Shown: positions 8,224-16,900 of the stretch, piece after piece
Layout: each line of letters opens with the position of its first letter
Position numbering within the stretch: the stretch's first letter is position 1
Source of the DNA: Streptomyces sp. NBC_00377
GTDB lineage: Bacteria > Actinomycetota > Actinomycetes > Streptomycetales > Streptomycetaceae
Length of the DNA stretch: 64,000 nucleotides
Assembly (NCBI RefSeq): GCF_036075115.1
Contig: NZ_CP107958.1
Location: 6,572,001-6,636,000, forward strand
Reading direction: 5' to 3'
Translations under genes and position numbers: made by a program
The notes under the pieces: generated by a model
The model's input: only the letters and a program-made list of their open reading frames with translations
Told to the model about the DNA's origin: nothing
The model's database searches: none

Positions 8224-8904
8224 GTGACTGATTACGACGTGCTCCGCGTCTTCTGCGCGCCGAACGGCGGCTACGGCAACGAACTGGGCGTGGTCCGCGA
8301 AGGCTCGGTGCTGCCGGACCGCGAGGACCGCCAGGACCTCGCCGCGAAACTCGGCTTCGGCGAGACGGTGTTCGTCGACGACCCCGAGCGCGGAATCATC
8401 GACGTCTACACGCCCACCCGGCGTCTCCCCTTCGCCGACCACTCGTGCGTGGGCGTCGCCTGGCTGCTCGACGTGCCCGAACTCGTCACGCCGGCCGGCG
8501 CCGTGGGCACCCGCCTGGACGGCGAGTTCACCTGGATCGAGGCGCGCGCGGAGTGGGCCCCGCCGTGCGTGTTCCGCCAGTACGCCACCGCCGCCGAGGT
8601 GGACGACCTGCCCCTGCCGACGCCCGGCGCGGCAAGCGCGGCCGAGTTCCCGTCGGGCGAGGTTCCCGGGACCCTCTACGCCTGGGCCTGGGAGGACGAG
8701 CCGGCCGGCCGGATCCGCGCCCGCGGCTTCCCCTCGCGCGAGGGTGTCGACGAGGACGAGGCGACGGGCGCGGCGGCGCTCCTGCTCACCGAGCGGCTCG
8801 GCCGCGCCCTGAACATCACCCAGGGCGCGGGCTCCCAGATCCTGACGGCGCCGCAGCCGTTCGGGTGGGTGGAGATCGGCGGCAGGGTGTTCCTGGAGCG
8901 CTGA
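8224..8904 (+). CDS. PhzF-like isomerase/epimerase family protein
   Basis: A 226-residue protein of the PhzF / diaminopimelate-epimerase-fold family. The family's two internal landmarks are present in divergent form: the segment ADHSCVGVAWLL (usual GHPTLGTA) near residue 75 and DEDEATGAAALLL (usual EDPATGSA) near residue 178, where substrate carboxylate binding normally occurs. Start is the GTG at 8224, which begins the family-like VTDYDVLRVFCAP; the longer upstream frame crosses a dispersed repeat and is rejected. No phenazine genes are near, so it is an orphan of unknown substrate. It is shorter than typical PhzF (about 280), suggesting one lobe is reduced. Confidence 0.8.
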   Translation: MTDYDVLRVFCAPNGGYGNELGVVREGSVLPDREDRQDLAAKLGFGETVFVDDPERGIIDVYTPTRRLPFADHSCVGVAWLLDVPELVTPAGAVGTRLDGEFTWIEARAEWAPPCVFRQYATAAEVDDLPLPTPGAASAAEFPSGEVPGTLYAWAWEDEPAGRIRARGFPSREGVDEDEATGAAALLLTERLGRALNITQGAGSQILTAPQPFGWVEIGGRVFLER

Positions 8905-9213
8905 GCCCTCCGGGCCAGGGCCTTTCCCCGGATCAGGTCGCTCGGAGCCGCGGCGCCTCGCAGCGGCCCCGGGCGGGGTCCGGTGCGTGCGGCTGCAAGG
9001 CGGAGGAGGGCGTCGACGCGAAGCGCCGGCAGCAGACGACGAGGCGGCTGGGGGTCGCCCCTTCCGGGGGGAGTGGGTGCCAGGGCCCGTGAGCCCTCGG
9101 CAAGATCCCAAAGAAAGGCGAAGGCTTGCGTCCGTACGGGTGGTGTGGCGTGTGCGCGAGGAGATGAGCGGGGACCTCTGGGCGTGACCACTGAGTCCCG
9201 TGAGAGGAACGCC
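8905..9213. other. Gap with possible dispersed intergenic repeat
   Basis: No convincing gene. The part from about 8985 to 9070, read on the minus strand, resembles in wording an intergenic element that I recall from many streptomycete genomes; this is from memory and needs a repeat search. The promoter of the 9214 gene must lie in the last 100 bp. Confidence 0.35.
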
Positions 9214-9417
9214 ATGCGTATCCGTTCAGTTCTGGCCGCAACCGTCCTGGGTATCGCCCTCGCCGCCACCGGGGCGACGACCGCCACCGCCGACGAGGGC
9301 CCCCGCCAGCACCACCACTCCGGTGGGGACGAGGGCGTCTGTAGCCCGTACATCGGCGCGATCGACACGGTCTCGGCCGACATCTTCTGGGCCGGCAAGC
9401 ACTGCGACCGGTTCTGA
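9214..9417 (+). CDS. Small secreted peptide, 67 aa
   Basis: A short protein with a clear Sec signal: MRIRS followed by a hydrophobic core and an Ala-rich cleavage region around TTATADEG (about residue 27). The predicted mature peptide of about 40 residues has a histidine cluster (QHHHS) and just two cysteines (in GVCSPY and KHCDRF), which could form one disulphide; it ends Phe. GAGAGG lies 6 nt before the ATG. It lacks the chaplin repeat and rodlin features, so I do not assign it to those surface proteins. It is followed at once by a strong terminator, so it is probably a monocistronic, possibly abundant transcript. Function unknown. Confidence 0.75.
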   Translation: MRIRSVLAATVLGIALAATGATTATADEGPRQHHHSGGDEGVCSPYIGAIDTVSADIFWAGKHCDRF

Positions 9418-9424
9418 TCCGACG

Positions 9425-9457
9425 CCGGGCCCCCTCGCGGTGAGCGAGGGGGCCCGG
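9425..9457 (+). terminator. Terminator after the small secreted peptide
   Basis: A perfect 14-bp GC stem (CCGGGCCCCCTCGC and its complement) with a 5-nt loop starts 8 nt after the stop codon. No T-run follows, as is usual in this group. Confidence 0.8.
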
Positions 9458-9562
9458 TCCGTCCGCCCGCGAAGCCGGCTCACGCCGAGAGCGGGAACTC
9501 CGCGCCGAGCGCTCGGAACACGGCCGTGTTCAACGCGAAGGCGCGCCCCCGGGCGAACGGAA

Positions 9563-9590
9563 AGCCCGCCCTCAGAGGGGAGAGCGGGCT
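9563..9590 (-). terminator. Hairpin downstream of map
   Basis: AGCCCGC and GCGGGCT pair with a 14-nt loop, 34 bp beyond the map stop codon. Confidence 0.5.
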
Positions 9591-9623
9591 GAAGGCGGGG
9601 CGCCGACCGTGCGGTCGCCGGGG

Positions 9624-10481
9624 CTACGGCAGGGTGAGGACCTCCGCGCCCGTGTCGGTCACCACCAGCGTGTGCTCGAACTGGGCCGTCCGCTTACGGT
9701 CCTTGGTCAGCACCGTCCAGCCGTCGTCCCACATGTCGTACTCGTGTGTGCCGAGCGTCAGCATCGGCTCGATCGTGAACGTCATCCCCGGCTGCATGAC
9801 GGTCGTCGCGTGCGGGCTGTCGTAGTGCGGGACGATCAGCCCGGAGTGGAACGACGAGTTGATCCCGTGCCCCGTGAAGTCCCGCACCACGCCGTACCCG
9901 AACCGCTTCGCGTACGACTCGATGACCCGCCCGATGATGTTGATCTGCCGGCCCGGCCTGACCGCCTTGATCGCCCGGTCGAGGGACTCCCGGGTCCGCT
10001 CGACCAGCAGCCGCGACTCCTCGTCGACGTCCCCGACCAGGTACGTGGCGTTGTTGTCGCCGTGCACCCCGCCGATGTACGCCGTCACGTCGAGGTTGAC
10101 GATGTCGCCGTCGCGCAGGACGGTCGAGTCGGGGATGCCGTGGCAGATGACCTCGTTGACGCTCGTGCACAGCGACTTCGGGAACCCCCGGTAGCCCAGG
10201 GTCGACGGGTAGGCGCCGTGGTCGCACATGTACTCGTGCGCCACCCTGTCCAGTTCGTCGGTGGTGACCCCCGGCGAGATCAGCTTCGCGGCCTCCGCCA
10301 TCGCCTGAGCGGCGATGCGGCCGGCCCGGCGCATCGCCTCGATCGTCTCGGGCGTCTGCACCTCCGGACCGGTGTACGGCGTCGGCGCGGGCTTGCCGAC
10401 GTACTCGGGGCGGCGGATGTTTCCGGGCACCGGACGGAGGGGGGACAGCTCCCCCGGGACGAGCAGCGACTGGCCAGACAT
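9624..10481 (-). CDS. map: Type I methionine aminopeptidase
   Basis: A 285-residue metalloprotease that removes the initiator Met from new proteins in the cytoplasm. The metal ligands D131, D142, H205, E238 and E269 and the substrate-binding H114 are all in place (NLDVT, GDNNAT, TGHGI, TIEPM, QFEHT). The N-terminal extension of about 40 residues is typical of actinobacterial MetAP1c forms with a proline-rich linker. The true start is the ATG at 10481; the open frame continues far upstream only because of GC bias and includes an unrelated pseudogene. No Shine-Dalgarno precedes it; a -10 hexamer 7 nt upstream suggests leaderless mRNA. Confidence 0.95.
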   Translation of the reverse strand: MSGQSLLVPGELSPLRPVPGNIRRPEYVGKPAPTPYTGPEVQTPETIEAMRRAGRIAAQAMAEAAKLISPGVTTDELDRVAHEYMCDHGAYPSTLGYRGFPKSLCTSVNEVICHGIPDSTVLRDGDIVNLDVTAYIGGVHGDNNATYLVGDVDEESRLLVERTRESLDRAIKAVRPGRQINIIGRVIESYAKRFGYGVVRDFTGHGINSSFHSGLIVPHYDSPHATTVMQPGMTFTIEPMLTLGTHEYDMWDDGWTVLTKDRKRTAQFEHTLVVTDTGAEVLTLP

Positions 10482-10488
10482 GCCAGTG

Positions 10489-10494
10489 AGTCTA
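10489..10494 (-). promoter_or_regulatory. -10 hexamer TAGACT, leaderless start of map
   Basis: On the minus strand TAGACT is followed by exactly 7 nt and the map ATG. This matches the TANNNT-N7-start pattern of leaderless transcripts. Confidence 0.55.
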
Positions 10495-10538
10495 ACGAGC
10501 GGCCATGGGGGAACATGACGATGGCGAGAGGAGCCGTC

Positions 10539-10769
10539 ATGCCCCTGTTCAAGAAGCGGACCGCCGGCAAAGCCGGCGAGTGGTACTACTGCCTGGAGCA
10601 CAAGAAGGTCGAAGAGGGGCCGGAGTGTCCGGCCAAGGACCGGTTCGGCCCCTACACCACCCGGGCGGAGGCCGAGCACGCGATGGAGATCGCCCGCGAG
10701 CGCAACCTCCAATGGGAGAACGACCCCAAGTGGCACGACGCCCCGGCGGCAGGAACCACCGACGACTGA
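10539..10769 (+). CDS. Conserved 76-aa soluble protein (SPOR-domain-annotated type)
   Basis: A small acidic/basic protein beginning MPLFKKR with the recognisable block GEWYYCLEHKKVEEGPEC, then DRFGPYTTRAEAEHAMEIA. I recall short streptomycete proteins of this pattern annotated as SPOR-domain-containing; the fit to the peptidoglycan-binding fold is weak and no signal or membrane helix is present. Two Cys lie 12 residues apart (C18 and C30), which could hold a metal, but this is inference. GAGAGGAG 5 nt before the ATG at 10539 decides this start over two in-frame ATGs a little upstream. Divergent from map. Confidence 0.75.
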   Translation: MPLFKKRTAGKAGEWYYCLEHKKVEEGPECPAKDRFGPYTTRAEAEHAMEIARERNLQWENDPKWHDAPAAGTTDD

Positions 10770-10789
10770 CCCCGGACCGGTTTCCGAGT

Positions 10790-10840
10790 CCGACCCCGGG
10801 CCGGTCCCGACCCCGGGCCGGTCCCGATCCCGGGCCGGTT
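10790..10840. repeat. 17-bp tandem repeat, three copies
   Basis: CCGACCCCGGGCCGGTC occurs at 10790, 10807 and (one change) 10824, then decays into CCGGGTCCGGTTC. Confidence 0.85.
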
Positions 10841-10895
10841 CCGGGTCCGGTTCGGGCTCCGGGTGTCGGCCCCACTGAGCAGCGCAGCAGCCCGA

Positions 10896-10988
10896 TCCGG
10901 CGAGCCGGCCGCGCAGCTCGTCCGGGACCGTCCGGTTCCGCATCACCCCGCGGAAGATGCCGCCGACCCTGTCGAAGGCGCCCGCGAG
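10896..10988 (-). pseudogene. Relic of an MFS exporter (EntS-like)
   Basis: A minus-strand reading between these points gives GAFDRVGGIFRGVMRNR followed by TVPDELRGRLAG. This is close to the highly conserved loop of EntS/macrolide-efflux MFS proteins (…R…xNQTIPDELRGRLAG…). It is followed by frame-neutral repetitive sequence and preceded by non-transporter text, with no room for 12 helices, so only a short decayed fragment survives. The 10770-11106 gap is otherwise without a gene. Confidence 0.5.
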
Positions 10989-11106
10989 GGCGGGGCGGAG
11001 CAGCACCGGCCGGATGTTCCCGGCCGGCCCGGCGACGGTGATCTCCCCGCCCCACGGCGCGGCCGACAGCACCACCGGCACCGCCCGTGCCGGTGCACCC
11101 GCGAGG

Positions 11107-11703
11107 TCACCACGGAGGAGGGGGCGGTGCGGTGAGGCGTTCCGCGAGGTGGGCCAGGCGGTCGCCGAGGCGGCGGCGCCCGCGCGGCGGCGGCAGTGTC
11201 TCCCCGGCGGCCGCGCTCACCAGGTGCTGCACGGTGTCCAGGTCCAGCTCGGAGCCGTCCGGCACGGCCAGCGTCTCGTGGGACAGGGCCGTCAGCTCCC
11301 CCTCGCCGGGACCGAGGCTCAGGATCAGGACGCCGGCCCGGCGGGCGGCCGACACCCGCTCAAGGAGCGGCGCGTCCCCCGACGGCGACGCCACCAGCAG
11401 CGTCTCGCCCCGCCGGGCAGCCTCGATCCGGCCCAGGCCGACCGCCAGATGCGCCGGGTCGCAAGGACGCGCGTCATGCCGTACGAGGGTGGGCGCCAGC
11501 TCCGGCGTACCCGACCACGCGGCCTCGTCCACCAGATGCGCCGCGAGATGCCAGGGCTCGTAGACAGCCGTCCCCACCAGCAGCAGCCCGCCGCCGTGCG
11601 ACACGACCGACCCGCGCAGCACCCCGGCGAACCTTCGTGTCGCCCCCAGCCACTCGGTCCCGGCGAGCACCTCACGCAGCAGCGCGACCCGTACGGCGTC
11701 CAT
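11107..11703 (-). CDS. Conserved hypothetical protein, SIS/sugar-isomerase-like alpha/beta fold
   Basis: A 198-residue soluble protein that I do not recognise by name. It has the feel of a phosphosugar-binding or SIS-like domain: alternating hydrophobic strands (GGLLLVGTAVYEPW, GETLLVASPSGDAP, AGVLILSLGPGEG) ending in glycine- and serine-rich loops, with the Arg-rich tail GRRRLGDRLAHLAERL at the C-terminus. In SIS proteins such an order (SxSG..., then a second strand about 28 residues on) is common, but I could not confirm it. The ATG at 11703 begins MDAVRVALL. Divergent from npdG, 103 bp apart, so a shared regulatory region is possible. Confidence 0.65.
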   Translation of the reverse strand: MDAVRVALLREVLAGTEWLGATRRFAGVLRGSVVSHGGGLLLVGTAVYEPWHLAAHLVDEAAWSGTPELAPTLVRHDARPCDPAHLAVGLGRIEAARRGETLLVASPSGDAPLLERVSAARRAGVLILSLGPGEGELTALSHETLAVPDGSELDLDTVQHLVSAAAGETLPPPRGRRRLGDRLAHLAERLTAPPPPPW

Positions 11704-11794
11704 GCGGCCGCATCGTGCCGCAACCGGCCACCGCCCGCCCGGGGTTCGCCCCTCGTTCACCCGACATGACGAAGGGCCGCTCCGCACGCCGACG

Positions 11795-11800
11795 TAAAGT
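11795..11800 (+). promoter_or_regulatory. -10 hexamer TAAAGT, leaderless start of npdG
   Basis: TAAAGT lies 6 nt before the npdG ATG; no ribosome site is present. Confidence 0.5.
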
Positions 11801-11806
11801 CGGCCC

Positions 11807-12535
11807 ATGACCTCTACCGACAGTGCACAGAACGCCCCCTCGGCCACCCCGGCGAAGGCTCCCACCAAGGACCCGTGGGACCTCCCCGACGTCTCCGGAC
11901 TGGTCGTCGGCGTGCTCGGCGGGACCGGCCCGCAGGGCAAGGGGCTCGCCTACCGGCTCGCCAAGGCCGGCCAGAAGGTGATCATCGGTTCGCGTGCCGC
12001 CGACCGCGCCCAGGCTGCCGCCGACGAGCTCGGGCACGGTGTCGAGGGCGCCGACAACGCCGAGACCGCCCGCCGCAGCGACATCGTGATCGTCGCCGTG
12101 CCGTGGGACGGCCACGGCAAGACCCTGGAGTCCCTGCGCGAGGAACTGGCCGGCAAGCTGGTCGTCGACTGCGTCAACCCGCTCGGCTTCGACAAGAAGG
12201 GCGCCTACGCGCTGAAGCCGGAGGAGGGCAGCGCCGCCGAGCAGGCCGCCGCCCTGCTGCCGGACTCGCGCGTCGCCGCCGCCTTCCACCACCTCTCGGC
12301 CGTCCTCCTCCAGGACCCGGAGATCGAGGAGATCGACACCGACGTGATGGTGCTGGGCGAGGAGCGGGCCGACGTCGAGATCGTGCAGGCGCTGGCCGGC
12401 CGGATCCCCGGCATGCGCGGCGTCTTCGCCGGCCGGCTGCGCAACGCCCACCAGGTGGAGTCGCTGGTCGCCAACCTGATCTCCGTCAACCGCCGCTACA
12501 AGGCCCACGCGGGGCTGCGCGTCACGGACGTATGA
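11807..12535 (+). CDS. npdG: NADPH-dependent F420 reductase (NpdG/Fno)
   Basis: A 242-residue enzyme that transfers hydride between NADP(H) and coenzyme F420, supplying reduced F420 to tetracycline-type and other biosynthetic reductases. After a disordered 30-residue start, the NADP Rossmann motif GVLGGTGPQGKGLAYRLAKAG is seen (residues about 35-55), then GSRAADRA for phosphate binding, and the family segments VVDCVNPLGFDKKG and AFHHLSA. Length and order agree with actinobacterial NpdG. It diverges from the 11107-11703 gene and is followed by a large stem-loop. F420 biosynthesis genes are not in the window. Confidence 0.93.
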   Translation: MTSTDSAQNAPSATPAKAPTKDPWDLPDVSGLVVGVLGGTGPQGKGLAYRLAKAGQKVIIGSRAADRAQAAADELGHGVEGADNAETARRSDIVIVAVPWDGHGKTLESLREELAGKLVVDCVNPLGFDKKGAYALKPEEGSAAEQAAALLPDSRVAAAFHHLSAVLLQDPEIEEIDTDVMVLGEERADVEIVQALAGRIPGMRGVFAGRLRNAHQVESLVANLISVNRRYKAHAGLRVTDV

Positions 12536-12541
12536 GCGCAT

Positions 12542-12592
12542 GGGGGACACTGGTCGTAGCCGGCCCACGGAGCCGGCCCAGCAGTGTCCCCC
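12542..12592 (+). terminator. Stem-loop after npdG
   Basis: GGGGGACACTG pairs perfectly with CAGTGTCCCCC, and inside it GCCGGCC / AGCCGGCC can fold further. It sits between the npdG stop and the ribosome site of the next gene, so it may end npdG transcription. Confidence 0.6.
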
Positions 12593-12611
12593 CGACAGGA
12601 GAACCGGACCC

Positions 12612-12830
12612 ATGTCCCCCGTGCCCCCGCCCAGCCAGAGCCGGCGACTCGCCCTCTACACCCTCGTCGTCTGCGTCCTCGCCGTGGCCGCGGCGGTCGT
12701 CTCCTTCGCCCGGGGCAGCTTCCTGGGCGTCGTATGGGTGCTGCTCGCGGGCCTGTCGTCCAACATGACCTGGTACTACGTGAAGCGGGACAAGCTGCGC
12801 AGGACGGCCGGGGCCGACGTCAGCGGCTGA
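12612..12830 (+). CDS. Small two-helix membrane protein, 72 aa
   Basis: Two hydrophobic helices (about residues 14-32 and 37-54) separated by the short turn ARGSF, with a basic cytoplasmic tail VKRDKLRR. AGGAG precedes the ATG by about 9 nt. I recognise no family. Its last 11 bp overlap the 3' end of the convergent membrane-peptidase gene. Confidence 0.7.
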   Translation: MSPVPPPSQSRRLALYTLVVCVLAVAAAVVSFARGSFLGVVWVLLAGLSSNMTWYYVKRDKLRRTAGADVSG

Positions 12831-13620
12831 CCGCGCAGAAGTCGTTCGTGCCCTCCCAGAAGCGGTACAGCGACTGACCGCAGTACGTCTCGAAGTCGCC
12901 GATCCCGAGGCCGCGCAGCACGGCGTCGATCATGTCGAAGAACACGCCGTTGACCGCCGGCACCCACAGCAGCGCGAACACGAACAGCAGGCCGAACGGC
13001 GCGAACGGCTCCACCTGCCGCTTGACCCCGTACGACAGCCAGGGCTCGATGACCCCGTAGCCGTCCAGACCGGGCACCGGAAGGAAGTTCAGGATCGCCG
13101 CCGTGACCTGGAGCAGGGCGAGGAAGGCGAGCGCGAACCGGAAGTCGGCCGGCACTCCGTCCAGCGCGTCCAGCCAGAACGGCGCGGTGCACACCACCGC
13201 GAACAGCACGTTCGTCAGCGGACCGGCCGCCGAGATCAGACTGTGCCGCCACCGGCCCCTGATCCGCCCTCGCTCGATGAAGACGGCGCCGCCCGGCAGA
13301 CCGATCCCGCCCATGATCACGAACAGCACCGGCAGCACGACGCTGAGCAGGGCGTGGGTGTACGCGAGAGGATTGAGGCTCAGGTAGCCCTTGGCTCCGA
13401 CGGTGATGTCCCCCGAGTGCAGCGCGGTACGGGCGTGTGCGTACTCGTGCAGGCACAGGGACACGATCCAGGCGGCCGTCACGAACAGGAACACCGCCAC
13501 GCCCGGCTGCTCGGCGAAGCCCGTCCAGGTCGCCCAGCCGGTGACCGCGGTCACGGCCAGGATGCCGAGGAAGACCGGACTGATCCTCCGCTCGGCACTG
13601 CGGGTGGTGGCGGTGGTCAT
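12820..13620 (-). CDS. Site-2-protease family membrane metallopeptidase (M50)
   Basis: A 266-residue multi-helix membrane protein. The zinc motif HEYAH (H58, E59, H62) is in a membrane helix, and the distal NFLPVPGLDGYG motif near residue 180 supplies the third ligand Asp, as in M50B intramembrane proteases. Members cleave membrane-bound anti-sigma factors or other helices; the substrate is unknown here and there is no PDZ domain. AGGGGGG precedes the ATG at 13620. It converges on the small membrane-protein gene with an 11-bp overlap. Confidence 0.9.
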   Translation of the reverse strand: MTTATTRSAERRISPVFLGILAVTAVTGWATWTGFAEQPGVAVFLFVTAAWIVSLCLHEYAHARTALHSGDITVGAKGYLSLNPLAYTHALLSVVLPVLFVIMGGIGLPGGAVFIERGRIRGRWRHSLISAAGPLTNVLFAVVCTAPFWLDALDGVPADFRFALAFLALLQVTAAILNFLPVPGLDGYGVIEPWLSYGVKRQVEPFAPFGLLFVFALLWVPAVNGVFFDMIDAVLRGLGIGDFETYCGQSLYRFWEGTNDFCAVSR

Positions 13621-13964
13621 GGGCCCCCCTGAGTTCGTACGCGCGTGTGGAGGCCCGACCGTACCCGGCCCGGGCGTACCGGGAAAACGTCTCGCGGCCT
13701 GCCCTCGGTTCCTGGAAGGTGGGGTTCCCCCGGAAACCCGGCCGAGCGACGACCACGGGAGGGGCCGGGGGACGGCCGAGCGGCGGTCGGGGAACGGACG
13801 GGGGACAGGCCAGGGACGGCCCATGGCCGGCCCGGGGACGGCCGGGACAGCCCGCCGGCCGACGGGGGCGGCCCAGGACGGACGGCAGTCCGCGGAGCGG
13901 GAGGACAACGGGCTCGCGCCACCCCGGAAGAACCCCGTGACCGCTCACGATCCCACCGGAGAGA
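13621..13964. other. GC-rich gap with imperfect GGGGACGGCC repeats
   Basis: No gene seen. From about 13755 to 13860 the sequence is made of imperfect copies of GGGGACGGCC in both orientations. The promoter of the AfsR-like gene should lie between 13870 and 13955. Confidence 0.5.
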
Positions 13965-16900
13965 ATGGACCCCGTGCGCTACCGCATCCTCGGCACCACC
14001 CAGGCACTCCGTCCGGACGGCAACCCCGTCGCCGTCGGCGGAGCACGGCTGCGTGCCCTGCTGGCCGTGCTGGCGCTGCGGGCCGGCCGGAGCGTTCCCG
14101 CGGGGCTGCTGGTGGAGGAGGTGTGGGCGGGGGAACCGCCCGCCGACGCTCAGGGCGCGCTCCAGGCACTGGTCGGACGGCTGCGCCGGGCCCTCGGGGC
14201 CGACGCGATCGACTCCGCCGAGGGCGGCTACCGGCTGGCCGCGGCCCCGGACGACGTCGACCTGCACCGCTTCGAGCGGCTGACCGCCGACGGCATCCGC
14301 GCGCTCGCCGACGGCGACTCCGCCAAGGCGGCCGTCGTCCTCGACGACGCCCTCGCCCTGTGGCAGGGCCCGGCCCTCGCCGACCTGCCCGACGGGGCCG
14401 CCGAGGCGGCCCGCTGGGAGGCACGCCGCCTCGACGCGGTGCGCGCCCGGCACACCGCGGCGATCGCCCTGGGCCAGGCCGAGCGGTCGCTGCCCGAACT
14501 CACCGCGCTGTGCGACGCCCACCCGCTGGACGAGCCCCTCCAGGCCCTGCGGCTGCGCGCCCTGCGGGAAGCGGGCCGCACCGCTCAGGCGCTGGCCGCC
14601 TACGACGGGGTGCGCCGGATGCTGGCGGACCGCCTGGGCACCGACCCCGGGCCCGAACTGCGGACCCTGCACGCGGAGCTGCTCGGCCACGCCGACCGGG
14701 GTGACGCCGGGATGCCGCCCCGTCCCGTCCCGCCCGAGGCCCCGAGCGGGGCGCCCGCACCGGCTGCTCCCGCTCCGCCGCCCCCGCCCCTCGGCAACCT
14801 CCGGGCCCGCCTGACCTCCTTCGTCGGCCGGGAGAACGACATCGCGGCCATCCGGGCGGACCTCGAGACCGCCCGGCTCGTCACCCTGCTCGGGCCCGGC
14901 GGGGCGGGCAAGACCCGCCTCTCCCAGGAGGCGGCCGAGGCGGTCCGGGACGCGTCACGCGACGGCGGTCGGTACGCGTCCGGCGACGGCCGCCGGTACG
15001 CGGCGCGCGACGGTGCCGGGGGTGCCGTGGACGGCGGCGGCCGGCACGGGACACGCGGCGGTGTCGGGGACGCGTCCGGCGACGGCGGTCGGGACACGGC
15101 GCGCGACGGTTTCGGCGGCGCCGTGCCCGACGGCGGCCGGCACGGGACACGCGACCGTGCGGGGAGCGCCGCGCCGGACCGCGTCAGGGAGACGGCCGGC
15201 GACGGTGTCCCGGACACCGCGCGCGACGGCGTCTGGCTGGCCGAGCTGGCGCCCGTCGCCGACCCGGACGCCGTGCCGCAGGCCGTCCTCACCGCCGTGG
15301 GAGCCCGGGAGACCGTGCTGTACGGTGCCGGCGCCGAGGAGATACGGGTCGCGGCCGAGCGTCACGACGACCCCCTGGAGCGTTTGATCGAGCACTGCGC
15401 CCGACGCCGCATGCTGATCGTCCTCGACAACTGCGAGCACGTGGTCGGGGCAGCCGCCCGACTCGTCGAGGAGCTGCTCGCGCGGTGCCCGGAGGTGACC
15501 GTGCTCGCCACCAGCCGTGAGCCGCTCGGCGTGCCCGGGGAGGTGCTGCGCCCGCTGGATCCGCTGCCGGAGCCCGTCGCGCTGCGGCTGCTCGCCGACC
15601 GGGGCGCGGCAGCCCGCCCCGGCTTCCGGACCGACGCCGACGGCGAGACGGCGGCGGCCTGCGCGGAGATCTGCCGTCGTCTCGACGGCCTGCCCCTCGC
15701 CATCGAGCTGGCCGCCGCCCGGCTACGGATGCTGACCCCTCGCCAGATCGCCGACCGGCTCGACGACCGGTTCCGGCTCCTGACCTCGGGCAGCCGCACG
15801 GTCCTGCCCCGCCAGCAGACCCTGCGGGCCGTCGTGGACTGGTCCTGGGACCTGCTCGACGAGGACGAACGCGACGTCCTGGCCCGGCTGTCGGTCTTCG
15901 CCCGCGGCTGCGACCTCGACGCCGTCGAAGCGGTGTGCGGCCCGGCCGCCCCCGACTCCCGAGCGGGCCGCGACCCCCTCGCGCCGCTCGACCTGCTCGC
16001 CTCGCTCGTCGACAAGTCGCTCGTCGTCGCCGCCCCGGACCACCGTGGCGACATGCGCTACCGGCTGCTGGAGACCGTCGCCGAGTACGCGGGCGAGCGG
16101 CTGGACGAGTCCGGGAGGCGGGCGGCGGCCGAGCGTGCGCATCTGACGTACTACCGCGAACTCGCCCGCACCACCGAGCCGTTGCTGCGCGGCCCCGGCC
16201 AGCGGGACGCCATCGACCGCTTCCAGCTGGAGTACGAGAACCTGCGCACCGCGCTGGGCCGCGCCGTCGCGGCACGTGACGAGCAGGAGGCGCTCTGCCT
16301 GGCCCTGTCCCTCGTCTGGTACTGGCAGATGCGCGACCTGCGGATCGAGGCTCGCGGCTGGTGCCTCGAGGTGATGGCGCTGGGCCCCGACCCGTTCGCC
16401 GAACCCCTGCGCCCGGCCGCCCCGGTGTGGAAATCGTGCATCGACGCCCCGCCACCGATGGCGGGCGAGATCCTCGCGGAGGCCCGGCGCGGCGTCCACC
16501 TGGCCCATCTGGCCTGCATGGACACCGAGATGGAGGCCTGGCAGACCGCGACATCGCAGAACAAGCTCCGCCGGATCGCCGAAACCTACGAGCCCGGCCA
16601 GCCGCAGACCTGCCGCGCGCCCGGCCTGCTCTGGTTCTTCGCCGTGATGATGACGGGTGCCCCCGACCGTATCCGCGCCATCATCGACGCCAGCGTCGAC
16701 ACCTGCCGCAGGACCCCGGGCTACGAGTGGGAGCTCGCCTCCTGCCTTCAGATGCGCGCCAACATCCTCGCCAACCGGGCCGACTGGGCCGGGAGCGCGT
16801 TCCGCGACGCGGCGGAGGCCCTGGAGATCTTCCGGCGCCTGGGCGACGCGTGGGGCACGGCCGAGGCCCTCTCCGCCCGCGCCGAGGCCCATGAACGCCT

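Noticed and set aside
8990..9200. A minus-strand gene between the PhzF-like and small secreted peptide genes
   Set aside because: Reading frame is repeat-like text without domain or ribosome site; the region resembles a dispersed intergenic element.
9214..9417. Chaplin or other aerial-hypha surface protein
   Set aside because: The mature peptide lacks the Gly-Asn-rich chaplin domain and its Cys spacing; it has only a signal and a short His/Cys part.
9624..11081. Methionine aminopeptidase with a 200-residue N-terminal extension
   Set aside because: The upstream frame includes repeats and an MFS relic; the ATG at 10481 gives the standard length and has a matching -10.
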